Shown here piece by piece: positions 5,585 through 9,841 of a DNA stretch of 9,841 nt. The DNA comes from JBDREF01 sp043820045 (GTDB lineage Bacteria; Planctomycetota; Phycisphaerae; Sedimentisphaerales; Anaerobacaceae), in the NCBI GenBank assembly GCA_043820045.1, contig JBDREF010000266.1:1-9841 (forward strand), in the 5' to 3' direction. Within the stretch, counting starts at the first letter, position 1. Each line of letters starts with the position of its first letter. The translations under genes and the position numbers were made by a program. Under the pieces are notes generated by a model. That model had not been told where the DNA came from, did not search any database, and saw only the letters and a list, made by a program, of their open reading frames with translations.

Positions 5585-5803
5585 ATGAAGAAAGAATATG
5601 ACTTTTCGAAGATGGAAGGCCGTAAGAATCCTTACGCCAAACACCTGAAAAAGCAGGTAACGCTGCGCCTGGGTACGGACGTGATCGAATACTTCAAGGG
5701 TCTGGCCGAAGAAACGGGAATTCCCTATCAGAACCTGATCAACCTATACCTGCGGGAGTGTGCACATTCGCACAAGAAGCTGACTGTGAATTGGGCGTCC
5801 TGA
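5585..5803 (+). CDS. Ribbon-helix-helix (CopG/BrnA-like) antitoxin-type protein
   Basis: A 72-residue DNA-binding protein. The ribbon is KKQVTLRL (22-29), followed by helix A (about 32-43, DVIEYFKGLAEE) and helix B (about 46-59, IPYQNLINLYLREC), the fold of CopG/Arc/BrnA antitoxins. The N-terminal EYDFSKMEGRKNPYAK is usual for BrnA-type proteins. Such proteins normally neutralise a toxin and repress their own promoter. No BrnT-like or other toxin frame lies next to it, so it is an orphan here, or a solitary regulator. The ATG lies at the predicted transcription start and has no ribosome binding site. A GC hairpin (CCGGC 5811-5815 / GCCGG 5833-5837, with GGG/CCC inside) follows the stop but has no T-run. 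It is divergent from the minus-strand cassette and might control it. Confidence 0.75.
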   Translation: MKKEYDFSKMEGRKNPYAKHLKKQVTLRLGTDVIEYFKGLAEETGIPYQNLINLYLRECAHSHKKLTVNWAS

Positions 5804-5890
5804 GTCGAAGCCGGCGGGCTCGATTGACCCCTGCCGGGTTGTGAATTCTGGTAATTTGAAAAAAATCTCAAAAATCCGCGAAATCCGCGG

Positions 5891-5918
5891 TTGCAATATG
5901 GGTTTTGGTCGATATAAT
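5891..5918 (+). promoter_or_regulatory. Promoter for leucine leader and leu operon
   Basis: TTGCAA (5891-5896), a 16-base spacer and a perfect TATAAT (5913-5918). Predicted start is around 5925-5926, at or one base before the ATG of the leader ORF, so the message would again be essentially leaderless. The -35 box directly abuts the AATCCGCGGTT repeat end (5882-5892 overlaps its first two bases). Confidence 0.6.
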
Positions 5919-5925
5919 TAGTGGT

Positions 5926-6003
5926 ATGAGCAAGGAATATCCATTTTGTTCAGTAATCATCGAGGCCGTGCTTGGCCTCAACAGCCTCCTACTGCGCCGT
6001 TAG
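5926..6003 (+). CDS. leuL: Leucine-rich leader peptide, putative leu operon attenuator
   Basis: A 25-codon ORF beginning MSKEYPFC and ending EAVLGLNSLLLRR, then TAG. Five of the last ten codons are leucine (CTT, CTC, CTC, CTA, CTG at 5971-5994), with two Ile and two Val before them, so nine of 25 residues are branched-chain. Ribosome stalling at these codons under leucine shortage is the known way leuL-type leaders control leu operons. Overlapping secondary structures support this: GAGGCC (5962-5967) pairs with GGCCTC (5974-5979) or its first five bases with GCCTC (5984-5988), and GCGCC (5994-5998) pairs with GGCGC (6003-6007) across the stop codon. It sits 228 bases ahead of leuA, behind its own promoter. 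No T-tract terminator is evident, so the downstream switch may be Rho-type or lost. Assignment is inferred from codon content and position. Confidence 0.5.
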   Translation: MSKEYPFCSVIIEAVLGLNSLLLRR

Positions 6004-6007
6004 GCGC
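5962..6007 (+). promoter_or_regulatory. Competing hairpins within the leucine leader
   Basis: Stem A: GAGGCC 5962-5967 with GGCCTC 5974-5979. Stem B: GAGGC 5962-5966 with GCCTC 5984-5988. Stem C: GCGCC 5994-5998 with GGCGC 6003-6007. Stem D: CCTA 5988-5991 with TAGG 6001-6004. A excludes B, and C excludes D. Several strands contain the Leu codons, so ribosome position would decide which forms. Confidence 0.4.
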
Positions 6008-6043
6008 GATATAGATACCCCACCACAATCTAAATATGTATTT

Positions 6044-6053
6044 AACCGCGGAT
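6044..6053. repeat. AACCGCGGAT repeat end in leuA leader region
   Basis: Identical to the first ten bases of the left inverted repeat of the GxxExxY cassette (9091-9100). Its inverse, AATCCGCGGTT, occurs at 5882-5892 on the other side of the leucine leader ORF. The leader therefore lies between two copies facing away from each other, the opposite orientation to the cassette downstream. Confidence 0.45.
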
Positions 6054-6187
6054 ACCTAAGGCACAAGTTTCGCTGATTATTCGCGTTCATTCGTGTCTAT
6101 TCGTGGTTGATTTTTCCATAATTCTTGGCAATTTGGCCCTGATTGGGGCATAATTCGGGATTCAGGACACAGGACATACCAATCTCG

Positions 6188-6209
6188 GTGAACTCTGTGC
6201 TCTCTGTGG
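6188..6209. repeat. CTCTGTG-type dispersed repeat before leuA
   Basis: The segment GTGAACTCTGTGCTCTCTGTGG consists of two CTCTGTG units 9-10 bases apart, ending about ten bases before the leuA ribosome binding site. Its reverse complement resembles the CGCAGAGAACGCAG array at 1286-1306, so both are probably members of one dispersed family. Confidence 0.45.
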
Positions 6210-6231
6210 CAAAAGATAGGAGAAAAAGAAA

Positions 6232-7803
6232 ATGGCCAAAGAAAAGGTTCAGATATTCGATACGACGTTGCGGGACGGCGAGCAGGCGGCGGGAACTCGC
6301 CTGGGGGCCAGAGAGAAGCTGGAAATCGCCCGGCAGTTGGTTCGGCTGAACGTCGATATCATCGAGGCGGGGTTCCCAGCCTCTTCGCCGGAGGATTTCG
6401 AGGCGGTACGGCTTATATCCGAGCAGATCGAAGGGCCGGTCATCTGCGGCCTGACGCGGGCAAGAATCGACGACATCGAAAGCTGCCGTAAGGCGCTGGC
6501 GAAGGCGAAGAAGGCCCGGATACATACGGGGATCGGCGTTTCCGAGATTCATATCGCGGGCAAGTTCGCGGACGAGAAATACGGCAAGACGATGGGCGAG
6601 AAGCAGGCGACTATCCTGAAGATGGCGGTCGAGGCGGTGAAGCATACGGCCCAGTACGTGCGGGATATCGAGTTTTACGCCGAGGATTCCGGCCGTGCCG
6701 ACCGGGCGTATCTGTACGAGGTTCTCGAAGCGGTGATCGAGGCAGGAGCGACGGTGCTGAATATCCCGGATACGACGGGCTATGCGATGCCGGAGCAGTA
6801 CGGGGCGCTTATCCGCGATATTCGGGCCAACGTGAGGAACGTCGAGAAGGCAACCATAAGTGTCCATTGTCATAACGACCTTGGGATGGCGGTGGCGAAT
6901 TCGCTGGCCGGGGTCAAGAACGGGGCGCGGCAGGTCGAAGGGACAATAAACGGCGTCGGCGAGCGGGCAGGAAATGCGGCTATCGAGGAGATAGTCATGG
7001 CGATTCATACGCGGCGTGACTTCTTCGACGACGTCGAGACGAACATCAACACCCGCGAGTTCTATCGGACTTCGCACATGGTCGCGGACATGCTCGGTAT
7101 GCCGGTTCCCGCGAACAAGGCGGTTGTGGGACGCAATGCGTTCGCGCACAGCTCGGGCATCCACGTGGACGGATTCCTGAAGAAGCGTGAGACGTACGAG
7201 ATAATGAAGCCCGAGGACATCGGCCTTGCCGAGAGCCGCGTCGTGCTGACTGCGCGGACGGGCCGTCACGGGCTGCGGCATCGCCTTGAAGAGATGGGCT
7301 ATTCGCTGTCCAAGGACGAGCTGGAGAAGACGTACGAGCGGTTCCTGGCGGTTGCGGACAAGAAGCACGAGGTATTCGACGAGGACCTCGCGGCGATAAT
7401 CAGCGACGAGATTCACGCAATCGAGCAGGTCTATGAGCTGCTGTACCTGCACGTGGCGTCCGGGACCGGCACTCTGCCGACGGCCAGCGTGAAGATCAAG
7501 ACCAAAGACGGAATAAAGCAGGCTGCGGCGTGCGGCGACGGGCCGGTCGATGCGGCGTATGAAGCGATTCGCGAGGCGACGGGACTGTCGCCGAAACTCG
7601 AGAATTACTCCATCAGAGCAGTCACCGGCGGCAAGGAGGCCCTCGGCGAAGCCACGGTCAGGATCACCGAGAACGGCAGAATCTTCATAGGCCGTGGCAT
7701 ATCGACCGACATAATCGAGGCCAGCGCGCGGGCTTACGTCGATGCAATTAACAGGATGGTCGCGGCGCAGAACGCGCCTCGGCAGCCCGAAGTGGAAGAA
7801 TAA
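6232..7803 (+). CDS. leuA: 2-isopropylmalate synthase
   Basis: Catalyses the first committed step of leucine synthesis: acetyl-CoA plus 2-oxoisovalerate gives 2-isopropylmalate, in the cytoplasm. The 523 residues match the usual length of the long bacterial form. The N-terminal TIM-barrel has FDTTLRDGEQ (9-17, catalytic Arg and metal Asp), the metal-binding HCHNDLG (212-218, H212 and H214), and GTINGVGERAGNAAIEE (237-253). The linker subdomain has GRNAFAHSSGIHVDG (300-314). The C-terminal ~110 residues form the leucine-binding allosteric domain (VASGTGTLPTASVKIK, then EATVRITENG), so feedback inhibition by leucine is expected. AGGAG lies nine bases before the ATG. The gene is GC-rich (line 7501-7560 has 40 G+C of 60), unlike the minus-strand cassette. 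leuC begins 26 bases after its stop. Confidence 0.97.
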   Translation: MAKEKVQIFDTTLRDGEQAAGTRLGAREKLEIARQLVRLNVDIIEAGFPASSPEDFEAVRLISEQIEGPVICGLTRARIDDIESCRKALAKAKKARIHTGIGVSEIHIAGKFADEKYGKTMGEKQATILKMAVEAVKHTAQYVRDIEFYAEDSGRADRAYLYEVLEAVIEAGATVLNIPDTTGYAMPEQYGALIRDIRANVRNVEKATISVHCHNDLGMAVANSLAGVKNGARQVEGTINGVGERAGNAAIEEIVMAIHTRRDFFDDVETNINTREFYRTSHMVADMLGMPVPANKAVVGRNAFAHSSGIHVDGFLKKRETYEIMKPEDIGLAESRVVLTARTGRHGLRHRLEEMGYSLSKDELEKTYERFLAVADKKHEVFDEDLAAIISDEIHAIEQVYELLYLHVASGTGTLPTASVKIKTKDGIKQAAACGDGPVDAAYEAIREATGLSPKLENYSIRAVTGGKEALGEATVRITENGRIFIGRGISTDIIEASARAYVDAINRMVAAQNAPRQPEVEE

Positions 7804-7829
7804 CTCTAATTGATGGAGAATCGATAAAG

Positions 7830-9092
7830 ATGGGAATGACAATAACAGAGAAGATTCTGGCCAGAGCGGCGGGTAAGGAAAAGGTCGCGCCGGGTCAGTT
7901 GATCGATGCGCAGATAGATATTGTAATGTGTCACGATGTCACCACGCCGCCGGCGATTTCGATGCTCGAAGAAAAGGGTATCGACCGCGTGTTCGACCGG
8001 GAAAAGATCGTCGTCACGCCCGACCATTTTCAGCCGGCCAAGGACATCAAAAGCGCCGAGCTGCACAAACGTCTGGATGCCTGGGCGAGGCGGCACAACA
8101 TTAAGCACTACTACAAGCTCGGCCGTGCCGGTGTATGTCACGCGCTGCTGCCCGAACAGGGACACATCCGCCCGGGCGAGGTCATCGTCGGCTCCGACTC
8201 GCACACGTGTACGTACGGGGCGTTCGCGGCCTTCAGCACCGGGATAGGCTCGACCGACGCCGCGGCGGCAATCTCGACCGGGCAGTTATGGTTCAAGATC
8301 CCGGCCTCGATAAAGTTCGTCCTGAACGGCTCGCTCGGGCCCGGCGTCTATAGCAAAGACGTGGTTCTGGCGGTAATCGCCCGAATCGGCACGGACGGAG
8401 CGCTCTACCGGGCGATGGAATTCGTCGGCCCGGCTCTTGCCGATATGTCGATGGAAGCGCGAATGACCATAACGAACATGGCCATCGAGGCCGGCGCAAA
8501 GAGCGGCGTCATCGGCTTCGACGAGGTGACAAAGCAGTACCTCGACGAGCACCTCACGGACAAGAAGGAATATACCGTTTACGAATCGGACGCCGACGCC
8601 GAATACATCGCGGTCGAGCAGTTCGACTGCTCGGCGCTGGAGCCGATGGTCGCCCTGCCGCCCCTGCCGAGCGGCGGCGTTCCAGTCGGCCGGTGTGCCG
8701 GCATGGAAATGGACCAGGCGTATATCGGAAGCTGCACGAACGGCCGTATCGAGGACCTGCGAATCGCCGCCGATATCATAAAGGGCAGGCAAGTCGCCAT
8801 TCGCACGCTCATCGTGCCCGCGACGCCGGTAATCTGGAAGCAGGCGAAAGACGAGGGCCTGTTCGACATATTCTACGACGCCGGCTGCGTGATCGCCGCA
8901 CCGACCTGCGGCGCGTGCCTCGGCGGATTCATGGGCATATTGGCCTCGGGCGAGAAGTGCATCAGCACGACCAACCGCAATTTCGTCGGCCGAATGGGAC
9001 ATCCCAAGAGCGAAGTCTATCTCGCCAGCCCGGCGACCGCTGCGGCCAGTGCAGTAGAAGGAAAGATAGCGGATCCGAGGAAATACCTGTAA
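7830..9092 (+). CDS. leuC: 3-isopropylmalate dehydratase large subunit
   Basis: Large subunit of isopropylmalate isomerase, an aconitase-family 4Fe-4S enzyme that converts 2- to 3-isopropylmalate with LeuD. At 420 residues it is the shorter, archaeal/HacA-like type of LeuC rather than the ~466-residue enterobacterial type. Seen: VMCHDVTTPPAI (32-43), GSDSHTCTYGAF (121-132), the cluster cysteine C302 in IGSCTNGR (299-306), and C360 and C363 in APTCGACLGG (357-366), giving the three Fe-S ligands. GGAG lies 11 bases upstream of the chosen ATG; a second in-frame ATG is two codons later and cannot be excluded. The stop TAA merges into the left inverted repeat of the GxxExxY cassette, so the last bases of the gene abut the insertion. 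Confidence 0.96.
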   Translation: MGMTITEKILARAAGKEKVAPGQLIDAQIDIVMCHDVTTPPAISMLEEKGIDRVFDREKIVVTPDHFQPAKDIKSAELHKRLDAWARRHNIKHYYKLGRAGVCHALLPEQGHIRPGEVIVGSDSHTCTYGAFAAFSTGIGSTDAAAAISTGQLWFKIPASIKFVLNGSLGPGVYSKDVVLAVIARIGTDGALYRAMEFVGPALADMSMEARMTITNMAIEAGAKSGVIGFDEVTKQYLDEHLTDKKEYTVYESDADAEYIAVEQFDCSALEPMVALPPLPSGGVPVGRCAGMEMDQAYIGSCTNGRIEDLRIAADIIKGRQVAIRTLIVPATPVIWKQAKDEGLFDIFYDAGCVIAAPTCGACLGGFMGILASGEKCISTTNRNFVGRMGHPKSEVYLASPATAAASAVEGKIADPRKYL

Positions 9093-9528
9093 CCGCGGAT
9101 TACGCGGATTACGCAGATTAGATATGGCAATAGAACTTTTGCACTCTGAGATTACGGGTCCCGTGATTGGGGCGGCAATGGAAGTTCATAAAATTATGGG
9201 CCCCGGTTTTCTGGAGAGTGTTTATGAAGAGGCGTTCGCCATAGAATTGGATTTGCGGAACGTATCTTATAAACGACAGCATCCTATTGACATCTTCTAT
9301 AAAGGAAAACCTGCAAAACATTTTATATGCGATTTCATAATTGAAAACTTGGTTGTTGTTGAATTGAAGGCGATCTCACAACTAAGTGATATCGAAAAGG
9401 CGCAGATTTTGAACTATTTAAAGGCTACTAAACTACCGGTTGGATTACTGCTGAACTTCGGGGCGCAATCGCTTGAATACAAGCGATTTGCTAATACAAA
9501 ATCCATATAATCAGCGCAATCCGCGGTT
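9091..9528. mobile_element. GxxExxY cassette bounded by 21-bp imperfect inverted repeats
   Basis: The left end (9091-9111) begins AACCGCGGATTACGC and the right end (9508-9528) closes GCAATCCGCGGTT. Read as reverse complements the two agree at 19 of 21 positions. The left end continues as a 9-bp tandem, CGCGGATTA twice then CGCAGATTA (9094-9120). Only the GxxExxY gene lies between. It separates leuC from leuD, which are normally adjacent. No transposase and no obvious target-site duplication was seen, so the mode of movement is unknown. Confidence 0.5.
9124..9510 (+). CDS. GxxExxY protein (PD-(D/E)XK-like)
   Basis: A 128-residue protein of the GxxExxY family, named for a motif seen here as G28-F-L-E31-S-V-Y34. 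The family has a nuclease-like core: D70 in ICDFII (68-73), E80-L-K82 in VVVELKA (77-83), then Q94 and the helix ILNYLKAT (95-102), which together form a complete PD-(D/E)XK site. The biochemical role is not established. The ATG directly follows the 9-bp repeat and has no Shine-Dalgarno sequence, so translation may depend on read-on from leuC or on an unusual start. Codon use is AT-richer than in leuA and leuC on either side, consistent with transfer. The gene sits inside the leu operon without breaking leuC. Confidence 0.85.
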   Translation: MAIELLHSEITGPVIGAAMEVHKIMGPGFLESVYEEAFAIELDLRNVSYKRQHPIDIFYKGKPAKHFICDFIIENLVVVELKAISQLSDIEKAQILNYLKATKLPVGLLLNFGAQSLEYKRFANTKSI

Positions 9529-9549
9529 AAAAAAGAAAAGAGGATATCG

Positions 9550-9837
9550 ATGTCTAAAGCACACGTTTACAAACGAGATCACATAAACACAGACGAAATA
9601 ATCCCCGCCCGGTATTTGAATACCGACGACGAGATGGAATTGGCGAGTCATTGCATGGAGGACCTGGACGGGGACTTTGTGAAGAAGGTACGGCCGGGAG
9701 ACGTTATTGTCGCGGGCGAGGATTTCGGCTGCGGCTCGTCGCGCGAGCACGCGGTCTGGGCGATTCGCGGGGCGAAGGTGCAGACCGTGATTGCGAAATC
9801 GCCTTCAATTCAACAACAACCAGGTTTTCAATTATGA
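9550..9837 (+). pseudogene. leuD: 3-isopropylmalate dehydratase small subunit, truncated or disrupted
   Basis: Partner of LeuC in isopropylmalate isomerase. The first ~83 residues are good LeuD: VYKRDHINTDEIIPARYLN (6-24), GEDFGCGSSREHAVWAI (56-72), KVQTVIAKS (76-84). Family members continue with a Phe-Ala-Arg-Ile-Phe type segment and run to about 160-170 residues. Here, after codon 84 (9801), the frame reads PSIQQQPGFQL and stops at 9835-9837. The final 40 bases are AT-rich (13 G+C of 40), unlike the GC-rich sequence before them. An inserted element, a rearrangement, or an assembly-edge artefact would all explain this. As read, the product would lack its second half and should not be active. 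AGAGGA about six bases upstream of the ATG is a good ribosome binding site. Confidence 0.7.
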
Positions 9838-9841
9838 AATC

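Larger units (their letters stand above)
5804..6231 (+). promoter_or_regulatory. leuA upstream region: promoter, leader peptide and repeats
   Basis: The 428 bases between the antitoxin-like gene and leuA hold an imperfect GC hairpin (5811-5837), a CCGCG-AAATC-CGCGG palindrome (5876-5890), a promoter (5891-5918), the Leu-rich leader ORF (5926-6003) with its hairpins, and an AACCGCGGAT repeat end (6044-6053). A TTCGTGTCTATTCGTGG-type dispersed repeat lies near 6088-6106, and a CTCTGTGCTCTCTGTGG segment is at 6193-6209. No classical hairpin-plus-T-run terminator was found before leuA. Confidence 0.55.

Noticed and set aside
5811..5837. GC hairpin after the antitoxin-like gene as a terminator
   Set aside because: The stem has a two-base bulge and no T-run follows it.
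6097..7842. 581-codon minus-strand ORF
   Set aside because: Antisense shadow of GC-rich leuA, produced by its codon bias; leuA has all its catalytic motifs.
8286..9002. 238-codon minus-strand ORF
   Set aside because: Antisense shadow of leuC; no independent domain or ribosome binding site.
9094..9120. Three 9-bp repeats as the start of a CRISPR array
   Set aside because: The units are contiguous with no spacers and belong to the inverted-repeat end of the GxxExxY cassette.

Overview
The window looks like part of a bacterial chromosome, probably a planctomycete of the Phycisphaerae type. That assignment rests on three things: an AP2-domain HNH endonuclease ORF, a GxxExxY gene, and abundant intergenic palindromes with CCGCGGATT / CTCTGTG-type dispersed repeats. 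It is an inference from gene content; no rRNA or other marker is present.

Layout. Positions 1-690 hold no convincing gene, only a run of short perfect hairpins (REP/MITE-like). An HNH-AP2 ORF follows (929-1285, with frame coherence back to 677 but no usable start there). On the minus strand, read from 5234 down to 1357, lies a five-gene AT-richer cassette: a three-helix membrane protein, a ParB-family protein, a second ParB-type helix-turn-helix protein overlapping it by 4 nt, a protein resembling a PD-(D/E)XK nuclease, and a PP-loop (PAPS-reductase/DndC-like) enzyme. Divergent from it is a small ribbon-helix-helix antitoxin-like gene (5585-5803) with a near-consensus promoter that predicts a leaderless mRNA.

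The right third is a GC-rich leucine biosynthesis operon on the plus strand: leuA (2-isopropylmalate synthase), leuC and leuD (isopropylmalate isomerase large and small subunits). A 25-codon ORF with five Leu codons, its own promoter and competing hairpins lies ahead of leuA and looks like a leucine attenuator leader peptide. A GxxExxY gene bounded by 21-bp imperfect inverted repeats sits between leuC and leuD. leuD loses its family sequence at about codon 84, 40 bases before the window ends.

How the genes work together. LeuA makes 2-isopropylmalate from acetyl-CoA and 2-oxoisovalerate, and LeuCD isomerises it to 3-isopropylmalate. The minus-strand cassette combines a sulfur/adenylation-type enzyme, two ParB-type DNA-binding proteins, a possible nuclease and a membrane protein. 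This recalls IbrA/IbrB and DNA phosphorothioation modules but lacks their usual partners. It is the best candidate here for an undescribed system, plausibly DNA modification or anti-phage defence; that role is a hypothesis.
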